Shown here one piece after another: positions 16,861 through 26,674 of a DNA stretch of 35,559 bases. Made by a program: the position numbers and the translations under genes. The stretch lies in assembly GCA_016788485.1 (NCBI GenBank), contig JAEUSV010000009.1, positions 1 through 35,559 of the forward strand. The letters run 5' to 3'. Within the stretch, counting starts at the first letter, position 1. Every line of letters starts with the position of its first letter. Source of the stretch: Flavobacteriales bacterium. Lineage in GTDB: Bacteria; Bacteroidota; Bacteroidia; Flavobacteriales_F; PHOS-HE28. Under the pieces are notes generated by a model. It saw nothing but the letters and a program-made list of their open reading frames with translations, had not been told where the DNA came from and did not search any database.

Positions 16861-17319
16861 ATGATCACCGAGCCGACCCCTGCCGCGACGGGCACACGTT
16901 CGTTCGCCCTGCCCACCGTGAAGCCTGTGGCCGCCTTGCGATGGAGCATCGCGGTGTGCTACCTCTGGTTCGGCACGTTGAAGGCGGTGCCGGGCCTGAG
17001 CCCCGCCGAGGACCTTGCCGGGCGCACGGTGGAGCTCCTCACCTTCGGCCTGGTGCAGGGACAGCTGGCGGTGGTGGTGCTGGCCCTGTTCGAGGTGATG
17101 ATCGGCATCATGCTGCTCTTCGCCCTGCGCACACGCTTCGCGCTGTTGCTGATGCTGGGGCACATGGTGTGCACGCTCACCCCGGTGATCCTCCTGCCCG
17201 ACCTCGTGTTCACGCACGTGCCCTACGGCCTCACCATCGTGGGCCAGTACATCGTGAAGAACCTGGTGTTCATGTGCGGGGCCTGGCTCGTGCTGCGGTC
17301 GGAGGGGACCACCGCATGA
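16861..17319 (+). CDS. Small DoxX-like membrane protein
   Basis: 152-aa inner-membrane protein with four hydrophobic segments (about residues 25-45, 66-84, 88-110 and 122-142). The pattern LRWSIAVCYLWFGTLKAVPG near the first segment, a VELLTFGL loop and GQYIVKNLVFMCGAWLVL at the end resemble DoxX/YkgB-type proteins, a loosely defined family of quinone-associated or stress-linked small membrane proteins. The family call is tentative. The gene is divergent from the LytTR regulator and might be one of its targets. It is convergent with the DPP7-like gene, separated by a hairpin. Confidence 0.75.
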   Translation: MITEPTPAATGTRSFALPTVKPVAALRWSIAVCYLWFGTLKAVPGLSPAEDLAGRTVELLTFGLVQGQLAVVVLALFEVMIGIMLLFALRTRFALLLMLGHMVCTLTPVILLPDLVFTHVPYGLTIVGQYIVKNLVFMCGAWLVLRSEGTTA

Positions 17320-17359
17320 GCGCGGCCATCGGTCCGGAATCGATGCCATGAAAATGAGC

Positions 17360-17380
17360 GGGGCGGCCATCGGCCGCCCC
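17360..17380 (-). terminator. Hairpin between convergent genes
   Basis: GGGGCGGCC (17360-17368) and GGCCGCCCC (17372-17380) form a 9-bp stem with a 3-nt loop. On the minus strand it is followed by GCTCATTTT, so it best serves the peptidase gene; it may also act for the + gene. Confidence 0.7.
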
Positions 17381-17404
17381 GTCACGCTTCAGGTCGTCGT
17401 CAGA

Positions 17405-19660
17405 TCACTTCTTCGCGGGCACCGCGGGCACGCCCTTGGCGGGGGCCACCACGGGCGACTCGGTGGCGGGCACTTCGGCCTTCACCTCGTCGGCGTGGGG
17501 GCCTTCCACGATGGTCATCTCCTTCACCAGGTGGCCGGCACCAGCGAACACGTCGATGGTCCACAGCACGTAGCGGATGTCCACGCTGATGGTGCGCTGC
17601 AGCTCGGGCTCGTAGGCGATGTCGCCGCTCATGGCCTCCCAGTTGCCGTCGAACGCGATGCCGATGAGCTCGCCGTAGCCGTTGATCACGGGGCTGCCGC
17701 TGTTGCCGCCGGTGATGTCGTTCTCACTGATGAAGCAGGTGACGAGCTCACCGCTCTTCTTGTCGGCGTAGCGGCCGTAGTTGCGGGCCACGAGCAGCTC
17801 GTGCTGGCGCTTGGGCACGATGAACTCCTCGTTGGTGGCGTCCTCCTTCTCGAGGATGCCGTCGGCGGTGGTCACCAGGTCGTAGTGCATGGCATCACCG
17901 GGCTTGTAGTCGTTCACCTTGCCGTAGGTGAGGCGCATGGTGCTGTTGGCGTTCGGGTACCACATCTTGTTCGGGTCCTTCTCGCGCATGGCGGCCACCA
18001 TCAGGCGGTAGCCCTCATCGATCTTCACCTGGCTGGCGCTGATGGCGGGGCCGAGCTGGCCGCGGTAGGCGTTGAGGCAGCTGAGCATGGTCTGCACGCC
18101 CATGTCCTTCTCCATCACCTTCAGCGAGGGCTTCGCCAGGAAGGCGTCGAGGCGCTTGCGGTCGGTGAGGATGCTGGTGCTGAACATGGCCTTGGCCCAC
18201 GCGTTGAAGTCGCCCTTGTACTTCTTCTCGATGGTGTTCATGATGTCGGGCTGCAGGCCACGCTCGATGTCGCGGTGGATCATGGCGAACATGGCGGCGG
18301 TGACCTCCTCGTCGGTGGCGGGGTCGTAGTCCTTCCACATCTCATCGGCGGCGGCCTTCACGCGGGCCACGTTGGCGCTCACCTTGGCGGCGTCCTTGGG
18401 GTCGGTCTTCAGCTGGTTGTACAGGCCGAAGGTGCGGAAGCCCATGAGCACGATCTCGCTGCCGAAGGCGCCCTCCTGCATGTAGGTGCTGGCCTTCTCG
18501 TACTTCGCGCGCTCGGCGTAGCCTTCCTCGAGCAGGTTCATGAAGGTGCCGTACTTGGCCTTGCGGGCGGGGTCGGCGTTCACCCAGGTCATCAGTTCCT
18601 TCTCCTGGGCGGCCTTCTTGTCATACACGTGCAGGCGCTTCAGGCCGCGCTGCTGGCCGATGAAGTACTTCCAGTAGTTGCTCACCTGGGCGTACTTGGC
18701 GGCGTACTTGATGCGCACGGCGTCGCTGGCGTCCATGTGCTCCTTGTAGATCTCCAGCTTCTTGCCGCGGAGCGCCACACGGCTGGGCTGCTCGGCATCG
18801 AGGGCGAGCTTCACGCCCTGGCTGCTGAGGAAGCGGTCGGTGCTGCCGGGGTAGCCCATCACCATGGCGAAGTCGCCCTTCTGCACACCATTGAGGCTCA
18901 CGGGGAAGTGCCACATGGGCTTGTAGGGCACGTTGTCCTTACTGTACTCGGCGGGCTCACCGTTGGCGCCCATGTACACGCGGAACACGCTGAAGTCGCC
19001 GGTGTGGCGGGGCCACATCCAGTTGTCGGTGTCGCCGCCGAACTTGCCGATGGCGCTGGGCGGGGTGCCCACCAGGCGCACATCGGGGTAGTCGATGTAG
19101 TGGAAGAGGTAGAACTCGTTGCCCTCGTACATGATCTTGAAGTCGGCGCTGTGGTGCTTCTTGTCGCCCACGGCCTCCTCCTCGAGCTTGGCACCGACCT
19201 CCTCGATCTTGGCCTGGCGCTCCTCCTCGGTCATGCCGGGCTTCAGCTCGGCGAGCACCTTCTCGGTCACGTCGTCGATGCGCTCCAGGAAGCTCACGTA
19301 GAAGCCGGCGGGCAGCTCCTGGTCGCGGGTCATGGCCCAGAAACCGTCGGTGAGGTAGTCGTGTTCCACGCTGCTGAGGCCCTGCACGGCGTCGTACCCG
19401 CAGTGGTGGTTGGTGAGCATGAGGCCCTCGGCGCTCACGATCTCGCCGCTGCAGAAGCCGCCGCCCAGGCGGGCCACCGCATCCTTCACGCCGCTCTTGT
19501 TGAGCGAGTAGATGTCCTCGGCGGTGAGCTTGAAGCCCATCTCGCGCATCTGGTTCTCATTGATCTGCTTCAGCTTGTTCAGCAGCCACATGCCTTCGCC
19601 GGCAATGGCCATGCTGGTGCTGAGGAGCGCTGCCACGAGCAGCAGGAACGACTTTCTCAT
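17405..19660 (-). CDS. dpp7: S46 dipeptidyl peptidase, DPP7-type
   Basis: 751-aa periplasmic serine peptidase that removes dipeptides from oligopeptide N-termini. The signal peptide is MRKSFLLLVAALLSTSMAIA. The catalytic triad is visible: His86 in TNHHCGYD, Asp222 in PRHTGDFSVFR and Ser654 in GGNSGSPV. Gly672 in FDGNWE occupies the position held by Arg673 in DPP11; Gly there is the DPP7 type, favouring hydrophobic rather than acidic residues at P1. The tail (about 725-751) is Pro/Ala/Val-rich and ends in KK. The ATG at 19660 begins the signal peptide; an in-frame ATG at 19717 would add 19 non-signal residues. An exact TACCTTTG box lies upstream. The family is typical of Bacteroidota that live on peptides. 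Confidence 0.94.
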   Translation of the reverse strand: MRKSFLLLVAALLSTSMAIAGEGMWLLNKLKQINENQMREMGFKLTAEDIYSLNKSGVKDAVARLGGGFCSGEIVSAEGLMLTNHHCGYDAVQGLSSVEHDYLTDGFWAMTRDQELPAGFYVSFLERIDDVTEKVLAELKPGMTEEERQAKIEEVGAKLEEEAVGDKKHHSADFKIMYEGNEFYLFHYIDYPDVRLVGTPPSAIGKFGGDTDNWMWPRHTGDFSVFRVYMGANGEPAEYSKDNVPYKPMWHFPVSLNGVQKGDFAMVMGYPGSTDRFLSSQGVKLALDAEQPSRVALRGKKLEIYKEHMDASDAVRIKYAAKYAQVSNYWKYFIGQQRGLKRLHVYDKKAAQEKELMTWVNADPARKAKYGTFMNLLEEGYAERAKYEKASTYMQEGAFGSEIVLMGFRTFGLYNQLKTDPKDAAKVSANVARVKAAADEMWKDYDPATDEEVTAAMFAMIHRDIERGLQPDIMNTIEKKYKGDFNAWAKAMFSTSILTDRKRLDAFLAKPSLKVMEKDMGVQTMLSCLNAYRGQLGPAISASQVKIDEGYRLMVAAMREKDPNKMWYPNANSTMRLTYGKVNDYKPGDAMHYDLVTTADGILEKEDATNEEFIVPKRQHELLVARNYGRYADKKSGELVTCFISENDITGGNSGSPVINGYGELIGIAFDGNWEAMSGDIAYEPELQRTISVDIRYVLWTIDVFAGAGHLVKEMTIVEGPHADEVKAEVPATESPVVAPAKGVPAVPAKK

Positions 19661-19740
19661 CAGGGTTGGGTTAATGTGCAACAAGGGGTCTTTACGCAAC
19701 AGGGTCCGCCTATGCATGGGCTTCGGCGGACAAGGGGCGC

Positions 19741-19748
19741 CAAAGGTA
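19741..19748 (-). promoter_or_regulatory. -7 promoter box for the S46 peptidase, exact TAnnTTTG
   Basis: The minus strand reads TACCTTTG. It lies 80 nt before the preferred ATG (19660) and 23 nt before the alternative ATG (19717), giving a comparatively long leader for this window. Confidence 0.65.
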
Positions 19749-19821
19749 GAAGGATCGCGATCCCCCGGTGGACGTGGGGTAGGGACGGGCGGTTGGGTCG
19801 GTTCCGGGAGGTGCGGCCCGC

Positions 19822-20316
19822 TCAACGGAGGTCGGGCGCCGGGGTCCACACCACGTCCTTGAGCAGGGTGTCGGCCTCCAGCGCGAAGGCCTTGAGGGCG
19901 GGCGGGGTCTTGTACCGGGCCAGGATGCGCTTGTCGCGGTCGCCGCTCACGATGCGGGTGATGGTGCTGGGCAGGTCGGTGACGGCGCCATCGTAGCTGT
20001 CCTGCAGGTCGAAGTAGCCGATGGCCTCGGCCTTGGCGAGCAGGGTCTCCATGGTGGCGCGGTCCACGCGGCCGGTGTGGCGGCCCTGGCGCGGGGCGAA
20101 GGTGCGGCCCTCGTAGGTGGCGAAGCCGCTGCGGTAGATGCTTACGGTGTAGGCGGGGCACTTGCCGAAGCAGGGCGTGCGCTCCAGGCTGAAGAAGAGG
20201 CTGTCCGTGGCGCTGCCGTAGCGCTCCGCCTCAGCCACGCCCTTCTGCTGGCCGTTGCACGCGATCCAGCCGAGGGTGAACAGGACGAGGGCGAGGAGGG
20301 TGGCCTTGGTGCTCAT
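19822..20316 (-). CDS. DUF6438-type lipoprotein
   Basis: 164-aa predicted lipoprotein. A hydrophobic N-terminus (ATLLALVLFTLGWIAC) ends at Cys20, followed by NGQQ, which fits lipidation although the lipobox has Trp at -3. The mature part carries ERTPCFGKCPAYTVSIYRSG, with Cys49 and Cys53. This CFGxCPxY motif is the hallmark of the DUF6438 family of Bacteroidota. Downstream blocks VDRATMETLLAKAEAIGYFDL and VTDLPSTITRI also fit that family. The function of the family is unknown. The gene lies between yidC and the S46 peptidase on the same strand, but gaps of 55 and 161 nt leave co-transcription open. Confidence 0.82.
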   Translation of the reverse strand: MSTKATLLALVLFTLGWIACNGQQKGVAEAERYGSATDSLFFSLERTPCFGKCPAYTVSIYRSGFATYEGRTFAPRQGRHTGRVDRATMETLLAKAEAIGYFDLQDSYDGAVTDLPSTITRIVSGDRDKRILARYKTPPALKAFALEADTLLKDVVWTPAPDLR

Positions 20317-20371
20317 GGTGACGGGAGCGGGGCAAGAAGGGTGCCGGGATGGTCAGGAGCAGGAGCACCGA

Positions 20372-22291
20372 TCACTTACGGCGGCGGGCCTGGGCCTGCT
20401 GCTGCTTCTGGATGTCCTCCATGCGCTGCTGCCACTTGCTCTTCTTCTTGGGCGTGCGCATGTTCTGCTCGAGCTCGGCGCGGAGCTTGGTCTCGTCGAT
20501 GAACCACTTGCTCAGCAGGGTCATCTGCAGGATGCTGATGACGTTGGCCAGCAGGTAGTAGTAGCTGAGGCCTGCGGGCAGGCTGTTCATGAAGAAGAGC
20601 ATCATCACCGGGAACAGGTACATCATCAGCTTCATGCTGGGCATGCCCTGCTGGGTGGGCATCTGCTTGCTGTTGATGAGGGTGTAGATCACGGTGCTGG
20701 CCGACATCAGCAGGGTGAAGAGGCTCACGTGGCTGCCATAGGCGGGAATGGCGAAGGGCAGGGTGAGGATGCTGTCGTAGCTGCTGAGGTCGTCGGCCCA
20801 CAGGAAGGACTGCTGGCGCAGTTCGATGCTGCTGGGGAAGAAGCGGAACATGGCGTACAGCACGGGCATCTGGATCAGCAGGGGCACGCAGCCCGCGGCG
20901 GGGTTCACGCCGGCCTTGCGGTACAGCTCCATGTTGGCCTGCTGCCGCTTCATCATGTCCTCCGGGTCGGGGTACTTCTTGTTGATGGCGTCGATCTCCG
21001 GCTTCAGCACGCGCATGCGGGCGCTGCTCTTCTGGTTCCGGTAGGTGAGGGGCATCAACAGCAGCTTGATGGCGATGGTGAGCAGCAGGATGATGATGCC
21101 GTAGCTGAGGTTGAAGCGGCTGAAGAAGTCGAAGATGGGGATGACCACGAAGCGGTTCATCCAGCCGAAGATGCCCCAGCCCAGGTCGATGATGCGGTTG
21201 AACTGGTCGATGCCGGTCTTGCGCAGGGTGTTGTAATGGTTGGGGCCCAGGTACAGGCGCATGGGCAGCTGCACGCTGGCGGCGGGCTCGGTCTCGAAGA
21301 AGAGCTTGGCGCTGTAGGCCTTGGTGTGGCTGCTGTCGCTGGGTACGCGCACCCCGATCTTTGAACCGTTGCTGGCGAAGCCCTGGTCGCTCACCATGGC
21401 CACGGTGAAGAAGTCCTGCTTGAAGGCCACCCAGTTGGTGCGGCCCTCCAGGTCCTTCTCCTCGGCCTCGGTCTCGCTCAGGTAGTTGCGGTCGTCGCTC
21501 TGGTACTTGTAGAACACCGTGCTCTTCTGGCGCTCGGTGGGCAGGTGCTTCTCGTTGGCGCGGCCCACCAGGTCCCAGTGGAAGAAGAGGGTGCGCGGGT
21601 CCACCTCGCCCTGCAGGCCCACGAGCTCGGTGTTCACGTTCATGAACCAGCCGGCACTGTCGAGGGTGTAGGTGATGCGGAGCTGCTTGGCGGCATCGCT
21701 GGTGGGCGCGGTGAACCGCACGCCGTCGGTGCCCAGCTTCTCGGCCTTGAAGTGCAGGTCCTTGGTGCTGATGTCGAGGTTGCCCGCGAAGAAGCGGAAC
21801 TCGTAGGTGCCGCTGTCGGGGTCGGCGAGCAGCAGGGGGGACTTGCCGTAGGTGGTGTACTCCTTCAGGCGGATCACGTTGGGCGCGGCGCCCTGGGTGT
21901 TGAAGCTCACCTGCAGGCGCTCGTTCTCGATGGTCACCTCCTCGTGGGCGCCCTCGGCCGCGGGGGCGAAGACGCCGAAGCGCTTGGCAAGCTCCTGGTC
22001 GCGCAGGGCCTTCAGGTCCACGCTGTCGCGGTGCAGGGTGTCGCCGTTCACCACCACGTGCACGCTGTCCACGGGACGCAGGCCAGCGATCGGAGCAACG
22101 GCCTGGGCCTGCGACTGCTCGGCGGCGGCCAGTTGGGCCTGCTGCTCCTTCTGCTGGATCTCCACCTGCGCCAGGCTGTCCTGCTGGCGTTGCTGGCGGG
22201 CCAGCTCCTCGGGGGTGGGGGCGGTGTAGATCTGGTAGCCGATGAGGATGGCGGCGATGAGGACGAGGCCGATGATCGAGTTGCGGTCCAT
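20372..22291 (-). CDS. yidC: Membrane protein insertase YidC
   Basis: 639-aa inner-membrane insertase (Oxa1/Alb3 family) that places membrane proteins in the bilayer alone or with SecYEG. TM1 is at the N-terminus (SIIGLVLIAAILIGYQIY). A long periplasmic beta-domain spans about residues 60-370. The conserved insertase core follows from YGIIILLLTIAIKLLLMPLTYR through NPAAGCVPLLIQMPVLYAMF to SYYYLLANVISILQM. The C-terminal tail is strongly basic (KKKSKWQQRM ... QARRRK), as in Bacteroidota YidC, and probably contacts the ribosome. The length is normal for the phylum. It lies downstream of pyrG on the same strand, 133 nt away, with its own TATCTTCG box. Confidence 0.96.
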   Translation of the reverse strand: MDRNSIIGLVLIAAILIGYQIYTAPTPEELARQQRQQDSLAQVEIQQKEQQAQLAAAEQSQAQAVAPIAGLRPVDSVHVVVNGDTLHRDSVDLKALRDQELAKRFGVFAPAAEGAHEEVTIENERLQVSFNTQGAAPNVIRLKEYTTYGKSPLLLADPDSGTYEFRFFAGNLDISTKDLHFKAEKLGTDGVRFTAPTSDAAKQLRITYTLDSAGWFMNVNTELVGLQGEVDPRTLFFHWDLVGRANEKHLPTERQKSTVFYKYQSDDRNYLSETEAEEKDLEGRTNWVAFKQDFFTVAMVSDQGFASNGSKIGVRVPSDSSHTKAYSAKLFFETEPAASVQLPMRLYLGPNHYNTLRKTGIDQFNRIIDLGWGIFGWMNRFVVIPIFDFFSRFNLSYGIIILLLTIAIKLLLMPLTYRNQKSSARMRVLKPEIDAINKKYPDPEDMMKRQQANMELYRKAGVNPAAGCVPLLIQMPVLYAMFRFFPSSIELRQQSFLWADDLSSYDSILTLPFAIPAYGSHVSLFTLLMSASTVIYTLINSKQMPTQQGMPSMKLMMYLFPVMMLFFMNSLPAGLSYYYLLANVISILQMTLLSKWFIDETKLRAELEQNMRTPKKKSKWQQRMEDIQKQQQAQARRRK

Positions 22292-22334
22292 GCGGGGCGG
22301 GGGGCTGCCGGAAAAGGCGGCGGTGAAAGAGGCG

Positions 22335-22342
22335 CGAAGATA
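22335..22342 (-). promoter_or_regulatory. -7 promoter box for yidC
   Basis: The minus strand reads TATCTTCG, one mismatch from TAnnTTTG. It lies 43 nt before the ATG at 22291, inside the pyrG-yidC gap. Confidence 0.45.
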
Positions 22343-22399
22343 GAAGGAGCATCCGGCTCGCCGGGGCGAGCCTGGGGTCCTGTCGGGAAGAGCGGCGTG

Positions 22400-22415
22400 C
22401 CGGCCACATGGCCGG
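22400..22415 (-). terminator. Weak hairpin after pyrG
   Basis: CCGGCC (22400-22405) and GGCCGG (22410-22415) pair around an ACAT loop, 9 nt after the pyrG stop. There is no T-tract, so termination is uncertain. Confidence 0.4.
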
Positions 22416-22424
22416 TCGCAGGCA

Positions 22425-24197
<1,773 letters not shown>

Positions 24198-24206
24198 TCA
24201 CCGTGG

Positions 24207-24220
24207 ACAGTGCACAGTGC
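24207..24220. repeat. Tandem 7-mer ACAGTGC x2
   Basis: ACAGTGC is repeated twice without a gap in the 154-nt region between the TonB receptor stop and the pyrG start. The rest of that region holds the pyrG promoter box and nothing else recognised. Confidence 0.6.
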
Positions 24221-24228
24221 GCTGGCCC

Positions 24229-26559
24229 TTAGAACATGTAGCTGAAGCCGATGCTGGGCAGGATGGGCAGCTGGTCCACGCGCTTGTAGCGCACGCGGTC
24301 GAAGTAGAAGATGTTCTGCCGGTCGTACACGTTGGTGCAGCTCAGGTCCAGTTGCACGGTCTGCCGGTCGTCCAGGCGCCAGGTCTTGGTGAGGCCCATG
24401 TCCAGGCGGTGGTAGGAGGGCAGGCGGCCCTGGTTGAGGGGGCCATACAGGGTGCTGAGCTCGGGGTTGGTGGTGGTGTAGTCGGTGCCCACGCCGCCGG
24501 CGAAGAGCTCCTGGCCGTAGAAGCCCTGGGTCTGCGTGAAGGGGAAGCCGCTGCCGTAGTTCCAGCGCACGCTGGCCTTCCAGCTGTCGAACTTGCCGAA
24601 GTTGTAGGTGACCACCAGGTTCACGTTGTGGCGGCGGTCCCAGATGGGGTTGTACTCCTGCTGGCCGTCCCAGCGGGTCACGTAGTTCAGGCCGTACACC
24701 GCCCACACGTACAGGCCTTCCTTCTCGTACTTCAGGAGCACGTCGCCGCCGTAAGCCTTGCCGGTCTCCACGATGAAGTCCTTCTTGAGCGCATCGGGCT
24801 GGTCGAAGAACTCGGGACTGTCCTCGTAGATCTTGTTGCGGTTGATGTTGGTCACCTGGCGGAAGTCCTTGAAGTAGCCCTCCACGTTGAGGCTGAGCAC
24901 CTCGGTGAGGTCGAACTCCATGCCGGCCAGGTAGTGGTTGGCGCGCTGCAGGGGGTCCTTGATCTCGCGGGTGCTGCCGTCCTCCAGGGTGATGGAAGAG
25001 GGCAGGTTCTGGGGCGAGCTGAGGAAGCCGTAGAAGAGGTTCACCACGTCGCGGTCGCTGTTGGCGGCCACCAGGTTCTGGCTGTAGCGGCCCGCAGCGG
25101 CCTTGAAGCGCATGGTCTCGGTGATGTTCCACTTCACGCCCAGGCGCGGCTCGATGTTCATCACGCCCAGCGAGGCGTAGAAGTGCAGGCGCAGACCGGG
25201 GTCGATCACCCAGTTCTTCAGGCGCTTCTTGTAGTTGAAGTAGCCGGCGATCTCGCTGGTGTTCTCCTCCTGCTCGTAGGCGAGCCCGATGCTGTTGTAG
25301 AACTTGTACTTGGTGCGGAAGCCGAGCACCTCCAGGCCGTAGCGCGCCTCGTCGTCGCCTACGAAGTACTTGAAGTTGAGCCCGCCGTTGAAGCTGGCGA
25401 TCTCGCTGGTGCGCGGGTCCAGGTCGGCCTCCTGGAGCTCGATGTTGTAGTTGCTGAGGGCGAACACGCCGTCGATGAGCACGGCGCTGCCGCTGGGCAC
25501 GAGCACGAAGTTGGTGCCGGCGCCCCAGTTGCGCCAGTCGAGGTCGCTCACGCCCTGGTACTTCACCCCGTCGGTGAAGTTGAATCCGAAGAGGTTGAAC
25601 TTGCTGCCGTTGGACCCGTTGAAGCTGAGCTTGCCGTAGATGTCGGTGAACTCGAAGGGTAGGCCGGCGGTGTCCACGTACTCGTAGAAGGTCTTGCTGC
25701 TCTGGTCCAGGTAGCTGGTGCGGTAGTTGAGCAGGAAGCTGCTGCTGCCGTCGCCCTCCTCCTTGGCCTTCTTCAGCGGGCCTTCGAGCAGGGCCTTGGC
25801 CGCGAAGGTGCTGGCGCTCACCTTGCCGCTCAGGCGCTGCTTGTTGCCGTCGCGGGTGGTGATGTCCATCACGCTGCTGATGCGGCCGCCGTGCTCGGCG
25901 TTGAAGCCGCCGGTGTACACGTCGGCGTTGCGGATGATGTCGTTGTCGAACACGCTGAAGAGGCCGATGCTGTGGAAGGGGTTGTACAGCACCATGCCGT
26001 CGAGCATGGTCTTGTTCATGATGGGTGAACCACCGCGGATGTAGAGCTGCCCGCCCTGGTCGCCGGTGAACACCACGCCGGGGATCACCTGCATGTACTG
26101 CGCCAGGTCGGCCTGGCCGCCGATGGCGGGGATGCGCTCGATCTGCTTGGGGGTGAGCTTGGTCACGCCCAACCGCACGGTGTTCTGGGCCTCGCGCTTC
26201 TCGGCGGTCACCACCAGGTCGCGCATCTCGATGGTGGACTTGCTGAGGTAGAGCTTCTCGGTGATCAGCTGGTCCTTGCGCACATCGAGGGCCTTGCTCA
26301 GCGTATCGAAGCCCAGGCTCACGATGCGCAGGGTGTACTTGCCGGCGGGCACCTTGCTGATGCTGAAGTAGCCGTTGACGTCGGTCTCGGCGCCGAGCGT
26401 GGTGCCGGCCCCCACCAGGCTCACAGGGGTGAAGATGGCCGGCTCGCCGGTCTCCTGCTCGTACACGAAGCCGCGCACCGTGCCCAGCTGGGCCAGGGCG
26501 CTCATCGGCAGGCACAACACCATCCACAGCGCCAGGCGCTTCATCAGGGAGCTCGTCAT
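24229..26559 (-). CDS. TonB-dependent outer-membrane receptor
   Basis: 776-aa outer-membrane receptor that imports a ligand using TonB energy. A signal peptide (MKRLALWMVLCLPMSALAQ) is followed by a carboxypeptidase-regulatory-like domain at about residues 24-105 (GTVRGFVYEQETGEPAIFTPVSL, GYFSISKVPAGKYTLRI). A plug domain spans about 115-235 (VIPGVVFTGDQGGQLYIRGG, MLDGMVLYNPFHSIGLFSVF, NAEHGGRISSVMDITTRDG). A 22-strand-type barrel follows, ending in LPSIGFSYMF with the terminal Phe needed for barrel insertion. No SusD partner is adjacent, so it is not a classical polysaccharide locus, and the ligand is unknown. The start at 26559 lies after the TACATTCG box; a second ATG at 26544 directly begins the signal peptide. 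Confidence 0.94.
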   Translation of the reverse strand: MTSSLMKRLALWMVLCLPMSALAQLGTVRGFVYEQETGEPAIFTPVSLVGAGTTLGAETDVNGYFSISKVPAGKYTLRIVSLGFDTLSKALDVRKDQLITEKLYLSKSTIEMRDLVVTAEKREAQNTVRLGVTKLTPKQIERIPAIGGQADLAQYMQVIPGVVFTGDQGGQLYIRGGSPIMNKTMLDGMVLYNPFHSIGLFSVFDNDIIRNADVYTGGFNAEHGGRISSVMDITTRDGNKQRLSGKVSASTFAAKALLEGPLKKAKEEGDGSSSFLLNYRTSYLDQSSKTFYEYVDTAGLPFEFTDIYGKLSFNGSNGSKFNLFGFNFTDGVKYQGVSDLDWRNWGAGTNFVLVPSGSAVLIDGVFALSNYNIELQEADLDPRTSEIASFNGGLNFKYFVGDDEARYGLEVLGFRTKYKFYNSIGLAYEQEENTSEIAGYFNYKKRLKNWVIDPGLRLHFYASLGVMNIEPRLGVKWNITETMRFKAAAGRYSQNLVAANSDRDVVNLFYGFLSSPQNLPSSITLEDGSTREIKDPLQRANHYLAGMEFDLTEVLSLNVEGYFKDFRQVTNINRNKIYEDSPEFFDQPDALKKDFIVETGKAYGGDVLLKYEKEGLYVWAVYGLNYVTRWDGQQEYNPIWDRRHNVNLVVTYNFGKFDSWKASVRWNYGSGFPFTQTQGFYGQELFAGGVGTDYTTTNPELSTLYGPLNQGRLPSYHRLDMGLTKTWRLDDRQTVQLDLSCTNVYDRQNIFYFDRVRYKRVDQLPILPSIGFSYMF

Positions 26560-26585
26560 CGGGTAAGGGGGTCCTTGCAGGGTGG

Positions 26586-26593
26586 CGAATGTA
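26586..26593 (-). promoter_or_regulatory. -7 promoter box for the TonB receptor
   Basis: The minus strand reads TACATTCG. It lies 26 nt before the ATG at 26559. Its position excludes translation from the far upstream in-frame ATG at 26646, which lies before the box. Confidence 0.45.
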
Positions 26594-26674
26594 GCGGGAT
26601 CGCCACGATCGCGCCGGAGGATCGCCACCAACGGGGCGCACCGCACGGGGAACGGTATACGGGTCAGGCGGGGG

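Noticed and set aside
17348..19996. Long + strand open frame of about 880 codons
   Set aside because: It is antisense to the S46 peptidase, very rich in Val, His, Leu, Gly and Ala as expected from a high-GC shadow frame, and has no recognisable domain.
26560..26646. Upstream start of the TonB receptor at 26646
   Set aside because: The extra 29 residues are not a signal peptide, and the promoter box at 26586-26593 lies downstream of that ATG.
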